This document shows, piece after piece, positions 47,001 to 62,000 of a stretch of 64,000 nucleotides of DNA. Under the pieces are notes generated by a model, which worked only from the letters and a program-made list of their open reading frames with translations, made no database searches and had not been told where the DNA came from. Position 1 is the first letter of the stretch; every line of letters begins with the position of its first letter. A program made the position numbers and the translations under genes. The DNA comes from Gordionus sp. m RMFG-2023 (taxonomy: Eukaryota > Nematomorpha > Gordioida > Chordodea > Parachordodidae). The stretch spans positions 1,488,001 through 1,552,000 of the forward strand of contig NC_088777.1 in the NCBI RefSeq assembly GCF_954871325.1, written 5' to 3'.

Positions 47001-50000
47001 CAATAAAGTAATCAATAATATGTATACCTCTTATTAATTAATTACTAAATATACTGCTAAAATTTTTTTTAATATTGGAGATAACTCGGAATTTTTTTTT
47101 CTTTTTTAAGGTGTAAACCAAAAAAATAAAAATATTTAAATAAATGTTGCAATCTGGTAAAAGGCCTTCAAAAATCTCTACCAAAACCCTCCAGTATAAT
47201 ATTTGAGGGGAGGTTACTACCTACAAATCGAAATTCCTTCTATACGCTTTAAGATTTTTTTAATATCAAATAATTTTTTATAACATGATTCTGCCATACT
47301 GTATCTAGAAAGAATAGATTGGTATATTGCTGAGAATACTTCTATAAAGCTATCACATAGATTGCTACCATCTTTAAATAGCAATATACAAAAAAATGGA
47401 AACTTGTTGCTTAAGAGCAGTTGTTAATTTGAAAGATTCAAACTGGTTCACATAGATCCTATTTAGAGGTTTTATTCAGGTTTGAATGACAATGTTTTAG
47501 ATGGATCAAGTTTGAATCATCATTTGTGAACCCCTCGAAACCCGGTATCTTGCAGACTTCCCGGGACATCAACTGAAAGATGCTACTTTTCATAAATTAA
47601 AAAAAAACTCAGTAATTCAACTGGTAGCATGGTTTTTTTTAAAAATTCCTCATGCTTGATAAATTTTGTTTTTAATGAATGTTATCCAATTTTTTTGCTT
47701 TATTGTTTGAACGAAACACTTAAATTCTTATAGGACAATGAGTAGGTGATAATTTTTTTCCCCATACTTTTAGTCCACCAATCCTTGTACAACCTAGAGA
47801 GATATGACAGTTTTTGCTCAGAAATAAACGATTATAATTTTAATTATCCCTTTAAAAAAAATAAATAACTAAGGTTTTCCTCTCCCCTGGGAAAATCGCC
47901 ATTACGCCTATCCTCCTAACATGGCCACGCCTATCAAAATTTTGATCGAAGCGAGCGACGGGGCCTCCGACTATGGCAACAAATTCGGGGAGCCAATTAT
48001 TTCCGGTTTTACTAGGAGTTTTGGGGCCGAGTTTTACCGATCTTCAGGACTAAAACATGAGGTTCGGTATTTTTTTTAAAAAAAGGAAAATATGAGTTTA
48101 TCAAAAGAAATCTATTTCCGGAAAAAAAATGTCGCTCGAAATTAGCAGAGAAAAATGATAAGACATTTGCTGTCGCCATTTTTTTTACAATAGGATTTAA
48201 GCGGAAGGATACACAATGTTTCCTCTAAATTTTTCTCGTAATTCATTACATTTGCATTGTGTTGTTGATTTACAAAATTATTGTTTTTTTTTATCTCTCT
48301 TTAAGGGGGGAACGCATTTAACCTAAGTATCTAATAGCTTACTATCATTTACCTCCTGTAGAAAAAAATATTGACTATTTAAAGTTAACGGAATATAATG
48401 ATTGATTATTTTGACATTATCGGCGTAACCAAGTGGCGAGGGAAATGGGAGTTAGTGATCTGCATCGGGCCTAATTTTTTCAAAAAAGTTTTGCCGGCTT
48501 GGACCGAGCCCTAAATTTTTTTTAAAAAAATTAACCGGCCCAGCCCATCCTGAATTTATTTAAATATAAAAATTAATTTTTTTAATTACTCAAAATAAGA
48601 GACATGTGTTATATGTCGTTTAGTTTCAATAAATAAAATCAATTTTTTTTTATTTTACATAAAAAATTCAACATAAAATGGCGAAATTTAGATATATTTT
48701 TAAAAAAAATTCTAAGGTCCGACCCGACCCAGCCCGAATTTTTTTAAAAAATATTTTGTTAGTCGTTTTTAAAAAACGAGCCGTTTAACAAACAATAGTT
48801 TAAGGACTATTTGGTTTTAATAATTTCTTTATCTATTTCACAAATGTAACTATCCAATCCAAAATGTAATGAATTTGTTTAAAATAAATGGTATTTAATT
48901 TCCATCCTGTTATTATTGATGCTACTACCATTTACATAATTATGCAATTTTTGTGTCAAATACAATACTTATATTAAATGCACCATTAGTATATTTATAT
49001 AATGTTCTAACTTATTTACTTATATTATGATTATATGGGTCCTAATCTAATGATTATTATATTCATATACATATAAAATAAATGAAAGCATTAAATTTAA
49101 AAAAAAAGAAATTAATTATAATCTTTTAATAATTTTTAAAAACCAATTTAAATAATAATTTTATCCTTTTTTTGAATACTTTTTATCTTGCACATTTTTA
49201 CAATTAAATAAAAATTTATCAATAAAAATAAAATATATTAATTTTTTTTTATGATAATGATGACTCGACAAAATACATTATAAATTTTGATGACGATGAC
49301 TTAACAAAATGACAAAAAAAATACCTGTATATTAAGATATTATATTTTTTAAAAAAATAAAATGAAACGTTTTATTATATAAATCAAATTTATCCAAAAT
49401 TAAAATTATCTTAATAAAATTAAAATAATGGGAGAAAAAGTTCATCCATAAATTTATAATATGTATGAAACAGATATATTGTATAAAAAATATAACACCC
49501 ATAATCAAATTTTAAAAGCATAAATAAATTTTCGTTAGATGGCGCAAGAGATTTACAAAAATAATACTAATTAAAACGAGCATAATTCCTTTGCCCTGGG
49601 ATTAATTTATTTGGTACAAACTTATATAATCCTATTTGAAGTTTCCATCATTATTTTTGGGAGTTATGATGTCCATTCTCAGTTTACTTATTTTTTTTTT
49701 AGATTTTTGGGTTTTAAAAAACATAAATTATTTTTTCGACTCATTTTGTATAAACTAATTTATATAAAACATAAAACGTAAGAAATTTGAAGTTTTCATC
49801 ATTATGATGACAAAAAATAATATATATAAAATCTTTAAATCAATTAGAAATAGCAATATTACACGAATCCTTATTAAATATAAATTTTCATAAAAAGATT
49901 AGTTAAGGCCTCTTTCTTGCACATAATTAATCTTGAAAATATAGATTAAAATGCCAGGAGGATCGATAATTATTAAAAACTTTAGGAAAATTTATTTAGT

Positions 50001-53000
50001 TTGTTCATTCTCAGATTACAAACCTATCACGATTTAATAATTTTTACCTTGCAATCATGCTAATGAACGACCAAGTTCTTCATCAATTAATTCGAACCCT
50101 CTAAACTAGCGGGAAAAATAAATAAAGCAATAAATATTCAAAATTCAATAATTTTATATTTCTGCCATTTCTTCCCAGTCTAAACACTTTAATTGTACCG
50201 CGGAAAATTTTTTAATATAACAAACAAAGACCGCTAACTCATATTTCTTAAACAAAAACTTCAACTAGAAATATTTAAACATAACTATGTTTTTTAGGAA
50301 CATATTCAATATTAAATTGAGCTCTTTTTAGAGCCTTCAATACACATATATATATTTTTATTTAGTAATTTTATATATTTTTATTAATAGTTAATTAATA
50401 TTTTAATTTTTCAAATTTTGATTTACAATTATAAATATTATATTTATAAAATACCAAAAAAAAATCTCAAATATTATATATATATCTTGTACTTAGTATA
50501 CATTGTTATAGTGGTGTGTTATTTATTTTCTCAGCTCAATAAAAGATTTTATCTTTAACTTAGTTGAACCAGGACATGTCATACTTAAAATTAAGAATCT
50601 AGCATATTTAAACATGACCCTATTATAGATTTTAATGGTGTAAATCTGCACATTAAATTATTTTAGATATAACTAATTTTATACGAGACAAAAGGATTTA
50701 ATATTAATTTTGTAATTAATATTTTATTTTTAACTAATTTATGATTATACTTGTGTAAAGTTATCAAAACATTTTAATTAATATAGGGGCTAGTTGAATC
50801 ATAGGGCATGTCATACTTAAAATTAAAAATCCAGCATATTTATTACAACCTTATCCTATAATCGATTTTATATGTAGACTTTATAAAATTATCAAAATAA
50901 TGTTTTAATTTATATATTTATTTTATCTATTTTATTGTATATTTATAATTTAAAACATTTAAAATCACTATAAATATCAAGCTATTTTGTCCATTATAAG
51001 ATGATAAATATGGCTTTCTTAAATGACTTAATAAAATAAAATTATACAATTTAAATTTAATAAAATATTTATATTTAGAATTCTTCACAATTTTTATTAG
51101 TTATATCGATGTCCGATTTGTCTATTATATGTATTCTAAATGTTGGAATGACTGAAGCGGGTATTTTTTGCGATTTTTGTCGGAGATGGAATCACTCTAA
51201 ATGCATCCCTAGATTATCTTCGAAAGTTATGAAAGATAAGGCAAGTTGTAAGGAAAATTTTATATGCTTTTTATGTTATACATAGATGATGCTTTACCAT
51301 GATTAATTAAGAATAGCAATATCCATTGCGCATTAAATGAGGTTAAGATTATTGGAAATTCAATATAAAGTTTCTGAAAAATATTTTAAAAAGAAAAATT
51401 AATAGGTAAGGAAGACATCATTTCTATTTAAAATAATAAAAGCGTTTCAACCACATATTTTATGTCAATGCTTCCCAGGATTAGCTATCGGTGATGGTAA
51501 CCGTTTCTATCGCTCTATGTCTTTAGCTATTTATGGACACAACGATGAGCATTTATATATTCGTATTCTAACAGGCGTTGAAATAATAATAAATAAATGA
51601 ATTTATGATATAAATTCAAAATTTTATTATAATAATAAAACCATAATTGAAGAGCAAATTGTATCGGCCAATTATACAAAAATTTTATGTGATGTTTTAA
51701 ATATAAATGGATTTTCTTAGCTCTTCCACCTTTATTCAACGAACGTAGCTTTAAGACTACCATTCATGTCGAATTGCCTCCCACCAGGTGTTGTAGGATA
51801 TAGTACATACACCAAAGTTATAAAAGGACATGCTGCTAAAGTATCTTCGAAGACTGATATTAATATCATGTGGACTTACATGATATACCCAAATATATTA
51901 GCAGCCTTTTTCCAAATAATTTTTTCTAATTTGCAAAGACATCATCATCTAAATTTGTATATATAGATTTGGAAAGTCCAGTAAAATCTCAAACTATAAA
52001 ATTATCTCCTTCTAGAACACATTCAGATTATGTTTATAAAAACAAAATCTCCATCTAGAGTATTTTCACTTTCTAGAACACCTTCTCGCTCTAGAGTGCA
52101 TAAAGATTCAAGAGCTGGGAAAATCCATTTATGTTTAAAACAACACGTAAAATTTTTGTATAATTGGCAGATACAATTTGCTCTTCAATTATAGTTTTAT
52201 TATAAATTTTGAATTTATATCATAATTATTTTGAATTTATTATTATTTCAATGCTTGTTAGAAGACGAATATATAAATGCTCATCTTCGTGTCCATAAAG
52301 AGCTAAAGACATCGAGCGATAGAAACGGCTACCATCGCCGATAGCTAATCTCGGAGAATAATTGACATAAAATTTGGGGTTGAAACGCTTCTATTGTTTT
52401 AAATGGAATAATATCTTCATCACCTATTAATTTATTTTTTAAATATTTTTCAGAAACTTTATAATAAATTTCCACTAATTTTAACTCATTTAAAGCAAAA
52501 TTGATATTGCTATTTTTAATTAGTCTAGGTAAAGCATCATCTATGTTATAACATAATGAGCATATAAAACTTTCTTTACAACTTGCCCAATCTTTCATCA
52601 TTTTCGAAGATAATTTAGGGATGCATTTAGCTTGAATCCATCTCCGACAAAAATCACAAAAAATTCCAGCTTCAGTCATTCCAACATTTACACTACATAT
52701 ATTACACAAATCAGACATCGATATAACCTAATAAAAATTGTGCAGAATTCTAGATATAAATATTTTTATTAAGGCATTTAAGATAGCTATATTTATCAGA
52801 TTTATCATCTTATAATGATCAAAGATGTTAGCTCGATATTTATAAGAATGATTTAAATATTTTAAATAAATATACTATAAAATAGATTTTTTAAAGTCTA
52901 CATATAAAATTTATTATTAGGATAAGGTTGTAATATGCCAGATTCTTAAATTTAAGTATGATATGTCCGATGAAAATAAACTGAGAATTGAGACAGGTAA

Positions 53001-56000
53001 ATTGAGAATAGACGGGTTATTTATAAAGATTCATAAATTATAATGGAGCGATTTACTAAGAGACAAATTAATTTAATTCAAAGTTAAAGATATATGTAAT
53101 GAAAAAATATATATAATAATATTAAGGCTATTATTTAATTAATATTTCTATATTTGATTTTTTTTTTAAATACTATACCTTGAATTTAAACCCTGTTTGT
53201 AACTCTCATTATTTGATTAGGTGGAGAGACGTGAATGGATTAAGCCTATCATGTTCACTGCTGGTATTGGAAGCATACCCGATCCTCAAATCCATAAATT
53301 GCCGCCGGAAATAGGTTTTTTATTTTTTAAAAATAAATAAACATTTTTTTGTAGCTTCCCACTCCCCCTAGCATCATTTTTGAGCCCAATAAATTTAAAA
53401 TTAGGTATTTTTTTTTCAAAAAAAAATTACGCTAAACATAGGTATGAGAGTGGTCAAATTAGGAGGTCCGGTTTACAAGATAGGCCTTGGCGGTGGCTCG
53501 GCGTCCTCTAAGACCTCTAATCACGAAAACCAGCCGAAATTGTCCAACCATTCCTCCGATCAGGATCGATCCGAATCGGCCAATCATTCTGATTACCCCA
53601 CCAATAACCCATCAATCAATACATTCTCTGGCGGCGATTTGAACGATTCCGATTTCAACGCCGTTCAAAGGGGAGATCCAGAAATGCAACAAAAGATGAA
53701 TCGAGTTATAAGGGCCTGTTCTCAATCTAGCGATCCCATCAATGGAGCTAATTACAATCCTCTCTTGAGCCTGCATGATCAGGGAGCAGGTGGCAATGGT
53801 TTAGCTTTTACATTTTTTTTTTAAAGTAAATAATAAATAGTTCTTATATATACCCTGAGATAATGATTCCTATCTATTATTCTTCAGGAAACGTGCTGAA
53901 GGAATTGGTGGAACCTCTGGGTGCCCTGATTAAGTCTTCCGCCTTCACCTTGGGCGATGATTCATCGGGTCCTCTGGAGATCTGGGCTGCCGAATATCAA
54001 GAGAGCAATGCAGCGCTTATCGCCGCACCTAGTCAAGGTAGATATTATTTATTGCATTGTCTCCAACCCTGCAAACCAAGGTAAACAAGGAGGAAAGTGC
54101 TTCAAAATGATATAGAGGGTATATCTTATGTGGGTGTATCGCTTCTCACTTTAGTAATTTGAGGTGTATACTATGTCACACCTCTTAATAACCCATTTCC
54201 ATCGTTTTATACTGAGTTAATGGAAAGAAGGAAAATAATGTATTTTACTTTTTAACACTCGTTTATGGTATTATATAACGCTATTCCCCCTCCCCTATTT
54301 CCGCAATTAAAAAATCCAATAAATTTTCTAAATTAATTATTTTAAAAAAAAGACGATCAAAGCTTAGTTTACCTGAGTCAAATTTGTGCCAGAGAAAAAT
54401 GCGGCTTAGATGTTGTAGGTCACGTGACTGGAACGGGTAGCATGGTCTTCACGGACGATATACGCCGGGATGCGAGAGGTTCTGACAGTACGAAATGCAT
54501 AGATCTCCCCCTCGATCTCATATCCTCATCCTCTAGGCAAAAGGTTAATTTTATAACCTACTAAATAAAAATACTTATTATACACCGTAACCAAATTCCA
54601 AAATGATATATCCTTATAATGCTTATACAACAGATGGCAAATAATTTTTTATGGCCAGTTATCTTATAAAAAGAATGTTATTTCTTTTTATATTTTAATT
54701 TTATGACTTTCCTCGTGGACACTTTTTTAAAGGGTCAGATTGTATGGGGTTTGACTGGGTTACCAGCCTTCCCCTACCCTTTTAGTCAGCACTTATAGAT
54801 CTTCCTCCCGCAATTGGGAATCTCCCGCCTTGAAAATTTCGCGACATTTTTGACGTTTTTAAACGATGAGTTGATAATTTTAGGAGATATTCTGAAAATT
54901 AAAGATCGTTCGTTTTTTGTATAAAAATTCATATACATTTTTACAAATAAAAGATACACGTCATTTCATAAAATTTTATCTCTTTTATCAGATCAAATTA
55001 TTTTCTTTTCTTTTTAAATAATGTTTTAAAAAATTCGAAAAGTTTCAAAATTTTGATAAAATCATACGTTAATTTTGGGCATGTTTTTATTTTTATATTT
55101 AAAATAGCCTACTTATTTATTTATTTTCATTAAAGTTTGGAAAGTTCGAGAATTTAATTTTTTTTATATATTGGACATAACTTAAATATAAATAAAATAA
55201 TAACTCCACTACAAAGGAAATAGAAATTTAACCTTAAAAACTGGGAATAAGGAAATAATTATCTATTTGAAAAGTAAAAAAAATATTATAAAACGGTTTA
55301 CTCGACTCTGTTAAAGTTTGATAAAGTAAAAAGTTCTGAGAATAAATGAGATAATTAAGGAATTTTTATATTTCGTCAAAAAAAAAAATATTTAAAAGAT
55401 TTTCCATTCATCTTTCCCCACTGCCCTATTCACGCTAGTGAAAACCGGATCACTTTCGACGTTGATTTCGGATTCGAAGTCGCAGTGTCAAAATGGTGAC
55501 GAGCGGTGCTCTAACGATGATAGTCAGCTTTGTATAGACCTAGCCTTGGATAGGGTCCTTAGGTTAGTCAGTGTCGGCTCTAAACAGTTTCTGACGAATA
55601 AGGTAATAACTAAACTATAATAATGATTCCTTAAATTTTTAACGTTTTAATCTGTTCTTTAAGGTTGATAGATCTGTAAGCGGTCTCGTAGCCCGTCAAC
55701 AATGTGTTGGCCCTTCTCAGCTTCCCTTAGCTGACGCCGCCATAATTTCCCTCTCGCATTTCCCTTATCCGCATACTAGTCTAATCGGTTCGATGCTACC
55801 TACTCCTGATGTTGGCCACTCTACCCTGGACCTTAATTTGTAAGTGTTATTTTTTGTTTGCGTAATACATTTTTTTTCGACTTGAATTATTTTGGATACG
55901 AGAAATTAGTTTTAAGTTCTTAATTTTTTAAAAAAAATATTTGATCGCAGTGTTTGGCGCGGTGCCGTAACGGCGATTGGCGAGCAGCCTTTTAAAAACG

Positions 56001-59000
56001 CTCGTATGGCCCTCGGGGAAGCCATGACAAACATGGCCTCTTGCATTAAGATACCCGATAGAAGGGACATTAAAGCCAGCGCTAATTGGATGTGGCCAGC
56101 CAAGAATGGGAGCTCTGTTGGAGGAGGAATAGAATACACAAAAACAGAAACTGACACCGGAACCGCCAAAAAATTGAAGGGCCTCGCAAACGGGATCGAT
56201 TCCAAAGACGGAAGCGACCGACGAGGAAATGATGGAGAGGGTGCGGCCCTCTACTTGGCTTGCGAATCGCTTTGTTCAGCTGCGGCCAATGTTGGCATTG
56301 GGTTTGACGGGGGCAAGGACAGCCTAACTATGGCAGCCCGAGGTGATTATTTCGATATCTAAAAAACCGCGAACCCTATAACTTAATCCTAATTTAAAAT
56401 TACAAAAAGATACAAAAAAAATAAGGCATATTAATATTATTAGATAAATTAAAAATAGGATTACAAACTCTTCTGATAGAAAAATTATAATCAATTGGAG
56501 ATTGCGATAGTTTTATTCATTTTTTCTTCACGAAAATAAAATGATCGAATATAGTACACGATAAAGGGTTAGAGACCGTTGTCAAAGCTCCAGGATCCGT
56601 CGTAATTTCAGCTTACACTACATGCCCAGACATAACCAGACAATTCACGGCTGATCTTAAGTGCTGTCCCTTAGATGAAGGAAGTTTAAATTCATTATTT
56701 TATTTTTTGCAAAATATTTCAATGAAAATTGTTAATAAATCACCAAGAAACTCTTCGAATTTTCTACACACTAAGAATACGTAAGACTGTCCAAAAAGTT
56801 TTGAAAAACAAACCCTTTAAAATTTATAAATTTTCTCAAATTAATAAAAATTATGAAACGTGTCCTAAATCTTCTATTATTTTTTTTTAAAGTTTTGTGA
56901 AAATTAAAATAAACAAAAAAATGTAACAATACCACAGAAAGGAAAATGATTGAGAACACTATTTTAGCTTTACATTTAAAAAAATTAGCTTGTGTTATTT
57001 ATTATTTTTTTTCAAAAATTTATATATTTATTAGATTTTGGACAGAGCTAAATAAACATAAAAAAAACATGGTTAAAATTAAAATGCAATATTGTTCATC
57101 TAAGACGCTGAAGACATACTGTACCAAAACGAAGGTAAGATTGAACACAATATTAACAGAATAAGAGGATATTTAATCAGAAGTATTGACGAGAGATAAG
57201 AAAAATAATATTTAATTCACAAAAAAAAAAGAATATTTTTTTTATATAATATATATATAATCCCTTAAAACGTTTATTTTTTTTTAGTGAATAAAATATG
57301 TTTAAATAAAATCTCTTTTAAAGACCTCGCACACCCTAGCACCCTGATTTGGATTCCATTTTCTCAGCCCAACTATGAGGCTCGTTGCAGGATTGGGGGT
57401 TCCGCTTTTTTACAATGTTTTAACGCTTTGAACCCCATTTTTGGGTATGATGGCGGACCAAACCAATGCGCGGGAGACCTAGATTTTTCTGGAACGTTTT
57501 CTACCTGTTATAAAGATTCCTGTCCGCTTTTCCAGTGCCCGGACATGGATGATCCTCAGCAATTTCGGGACATTTTCGATAAATATCAAAGCCTCCTCGA
57601 TGTAGATACAAAATGTAAATTCACTTGTTCAAAATATTTATTAGAGATCTGGCTCAAGCTAGCCCTTATATATTAAAGAAAACCTTAGCTGTCCATTATG
57701 GGCCAGGCTGAAATTTTACAATATCTAAGTCATTAATTATGCGGTGGGGGTAGGAGTATTAATACAAATTAAACCCTTTAGTCAACTTCCAAGAATGGTT
57801 TATATTATAGTTATAAGAATATACATTTTTATGTCATACTATATTCATTGAGGTTTTATGTAGGAGTATTAATACAAATTAAACCCTTTAGTCAACTTCC
57901 AAGAATGGTTTGTATTATAGTTATAAGAATATACATTTTTATGTCATACTATATTCATTGAGGTTTTATGTAGGAGTATTAATACAAATTAAACCCTTTA
58001 GTCAACTTCCAAGAATGGTTTGTATTATAGTTATAAGAAAATACATTTTTATGTCATACTATATTCATTGAGGTTTTATTCATTTATTTTAGACGGTAGA
58101 CCCGTGGTTAAATCTAGTCACGATGTAAGCGATGGGGGATTATTAATAACTATTTTGGAGATGGCTTGGGCTGCCCAGCACCCCACCGATATCAAGATTG
58201 ACGTGGTAGAAGAGCATTTCAAATCTTTGAGCCCTCTTCAAATTAGCAAAATAGGTGAAATAAATATCGATTCCGTCAATTATTTTTTTTTGACATTTTT
58301 TAATATTTGTATTTTGAGCAGACCTCGGAAACCTGACTGAACTAATTTGAACCGATTTCCTATTCCAAACTGATCTTAACATCCAACATTTTCTGATGCG
58401 AATCTTAAAAAATCCTCTAAATAAAGAATGATAATTTTTGATTGGTTCATCATTCCCGCCATAACCAAACCGATATCATGATTTTTTTTACGATATTGAA
58501 CTACAACCGTTATTTTTATCCGATCCGGTATTCGTTACGGGTTCGAGTTTCTGGGTTTTTCTTTTTTTTTTATACCCTTCATTAAAAGGATTTTAAAAAA
58601 AATTTTCATAATTTTATAAAAATATATATTTGTCGGCCTAGAATTGGAATGCTCCACTTGATCAAATATTAAAATGATAATATCAACATTAAAGTTTTAA
58701 ATCGAATATAGGATTACCCTATTGCTCCATTTTGATATAGCTATTGCTAAATAATTAATATTTTTTTAAATCTAGTTTTTATTTCATTGTTATCGGTAAT
58801 AAATAAGCTATTATCCACTTTCTAACTCAAAAATTTCGAAAATGTCGAGTGGATCATTCCAATTCTAGACCGGCGAATATTGACAAAAACAAAAACTTAA
58901 AGTAAACTTTAATCGGTATATATTTATTTATTTTAAAAGATTGTGTTTTGGCGTTTCTTTTCGCGGAAGAATTGGGAATCGTTGTTCAAGTTTGATAAAA

Positions 59001-62000
59001 AAAAATCATAATGATGATATTCCTTTTTCATGCTTTGTCTTAGTTTTATTGATAGCGCATTGTTAACGGCTAACTCAATATTTTAGCCAAAAAAATATTG
59101 TCTAAGCCTCGAGATTTGTCTAGACCTTTGTTCCTTCTGTGAGCGAAATCTTCGGGCTTGCGTAGTATTTCTTTGGATAAAATATCGAGTTGATCGTTTT
59201 TTAAAAATCGGCTCAAAACGAGCCGTTTAACGACACTACTTCGGAGTAGTGTTGTTTAAAAAATCAATTCGGGTCGATTTAAAAAAAAATGGTCCGTATT
59301 AAGATTTTAGCGAAAATAACATTATTTTAAGCCTCGAAGATTTTTGCTCATAGCAGGCAGAAATGCTTGGGCACATATATTTGTCCAAATTTTGATTCTT
59401 TACTCAATATCATTTTAGCTAAAATCTTAATCTGAAATCTGGCTTTTTTGACAACACTACTTCGGACATCATAGCGAAATTCACTCCCATTTTTGTTGGA
59501 AAAATAAATTAGGTATCCGAGAACGACGTCACAACAGTGATAGAAAAAATGGCGCCGTTCAAATGTCACGTGATTGGGCATTGCTACGAACGTGTTGCCC
59601 CTAAAAATGGGTCGCCTTTTGATCCCATTAAATCCGAACAAATTCTCCGGAAGGTCGTGAATTGTAAATACCACGAAAGGAGTAAAGAGGAACAACTCGT
59701 CCGAGACTTGGGAGGACCCCAGGCAATATATTTACGATAACAAATGCCAGTTTAAAAATATAAAATTATCACGTGGTGAGATGGCCGCTCTTATTTATTA
59801 TAGACCCTGTGACACCTTTAATGGAGTTTTTTACGACTCCAAACTTGAGAGTCATAAATATGGCTCAAACTTGAGCAAGGATTCGCGAGCTAGAATCTTG
59901 AGCCTACTCGCGACTCAGACTCTTAAGTTAACTAGAGATTTGGAATTATTATTTTTTTTTAGAATTAATAGTTATAAAAATTTATTTTTAATTAATGTAA
60001 GCTGACCCATTCAGGGTGAACATGTTAGTGACTTTTATTTTAGACAAATTTTTAACCTGAATATATTCTTTTTTTTTGATGAACGCCCTGCTGGCCCAGC
60101 GTATGAAAATCCGGACCGGGCCATGCAAATGGTATCTCTGCAGGTTTCTGCATTTACTTATCATCGTTTCCTATTAATAACGCTTCTATAAAAAAATAGG
60201 TGTCCATTTACTCGGGTCAAACTAAAGTTTACGCCGAAACCCTTTTGCTCTTGAAACGGAGGTGGGAATCGCTAAGCCACGCTTTAGAAAAAATGCAAAT
60301 ACCGAATGGTTCGACGTACGCGGACAACGAAAGCGTAATGGAGAGTTTACACTTTTTGAGCCGATTTCACGCCAAGGCTAACGACGTTGAAAATGGGAAC
60401 GGCAATATTGGAGGAAACATTGGCTTCTACCTGACATCGTTCGACATGAATGAAGTGGATAGGAGGTATTCGAAAACTTTGGAAAGCCTCGAAAATGTAG
60501 CACTTAAAGGTGAAGTGACCGATTTACCGATGTACCACGATATCAGGGGTTTGAAAATTTATGCCTTCCTTTATTTTATCGATGGATTTACTTTAAAATA
60601 ACGGGGGATAAAAAGCAAAATTTTATTTATAATGCTCTACAGAAATTATTTTATTCCACATTTATTTCATATCTTGTGTAAAATAAACAAACATTAGTTT
60701 TTAGAGTAGCTATCCTGAGGGAGGAAGGCACCAATGGCGATAAAGAGTTGAGCTCACTCATTATCAGCGCCGGCTTCGAGGCTTGGGACTTGACCATTAC
60801 CGATTTCCTTTTCGCCAACGAAAAAAAGGACGCGAAAAATTCGAAAGACCACGCCCTATTAAACCCGGCCCTTTTTAGGGGCGTCGTTTTTCCGGGCGGC
60901 TTTAGTTACGGGGACGTGTTGGGATCCGCCAAAGGTTTTTTTTTAATAATGACCTAAAACAAATCATATTTCCTCCCTTTCTTTCTTTCCTTTCTTTCTT
61001 TCTATTGGCATATATGAAAGATTGCACCAATCCTATCATTAGGATTTTATTTGGTCCTTTTTTGAATTTTCACTGATCCACGGATCTTTCGCTTTTCTAT
61101 TAATATTTGGTTGGTTGTGTTTAAAAATATATCTGATAAATTAATTTATTTTTTTTACCGTTTAGCTTAAAATTAAATGTTAATTGATTATCTTTAAAAT
61201 ATATATATATGTATGTTAACTGCAATGTGTTTTTTTTTCCCAACTTAATGAGCGCGTTTTTTTTAAATATAAAAAATCGGATTTCCGGAAACTTATTTCA
61301 TCATGTTTGGTAATACCTACCCTATGAATTTCAGATATATCGTTAACTTTTAAATATAAATATAATTTATACTAATTTTTCCATATATTTTTCATATAAA
61401 TTATAAAAGTGACTCAAAACTTTACTATAAAATTATCTACAATTTGTAAGATGGGTATTCTAAAACATGCTGGAATTTATTTCCGGTAAAACGCGCTCAA
61501 AAATTTGACTTATAGCCTTACCATTAAAATTTTACGAAATTAATAAAGTTTATCTCAAACCTTTCAGTATTTACCTTGTTAGAATAAAAAGAAAGAAATT
61601 TTTTGGTCGTATAATTTTAAAAGGGGATTTTACGCTCTCCTATTAATCAGGATTAAATATATCCTCAAGGAAAAAAAATGTTCATTTTTATAAACTGATA
61701 ATTTAGGTTGGGCTGCTACTATTCTTCTAAACCCAACGATCCGTTCTCAATTTCAAGCCTTTTATCGGCACCCGAATACTTTTTCGTTCGGTGTTTGCAA
61801 CGGTTGTCAACTCATGGCCGCACTTTCCTGGGTAGCACCCGTTCAAAAATCTGTCCACGAGAAAAGTAATTTATTTTTGTTTTTTTGAATTAATAATTCA
61901 ATTAAAAACTATACTGTTATAATTATATTTAAAGCTTTAAAATATCGTTTTTCAAAAAAAAAAAATTAGTTTCAATTTTTAGTTTTATAATAACTTTATT

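Larger units (their letters stand above)
50793..52968. mobile_element. Long inverted repeat carrying PHD-finger and OTU-like coding sequence
   Basis: Left arm about 50793-51730, right arm about 52110-52968, loop about 380 bp. Both arms carry the same reading direction inwards: a PHD-type zinc finger, a spacer, then the start of an OTU-like domain. The left arm and loop continue through the OTU motif [15 protein letters not shown] to [14 protein letters not shown] and INIMWTY. The arm end 'catgtcatacttaaaattaa' is repeated once more near 50576. PHD plus OTU on a repeated segment suggests a mobile-element gene. The family is not settled, so I treat it as a broken fossil. Lying in an intron, its transcript could fold into a long hairpin. 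Confidence 0.65.
48062..53220 (+). other. FGAM synthase intron 10 (5.2 kb)
   Basis: A phase 0 intron and the longest in the gene. It holds GC-rich family E pieces (48440-48750), a family A end near 48760-48800 and the long inverted repeat with PHD/OTU coding sequence (50793-52968). From 48810 to 50560 it is extremely AT-rich with nothing recognised. Confidence 0.8.

Noticed and set aside
56771-57164. Tc1/mariner-like transposase frames in intron 18 ([30 protein letters not shown])
   Set aside because: The resemblance is short and weak, with no inverted ends or TA duplication that I could place.
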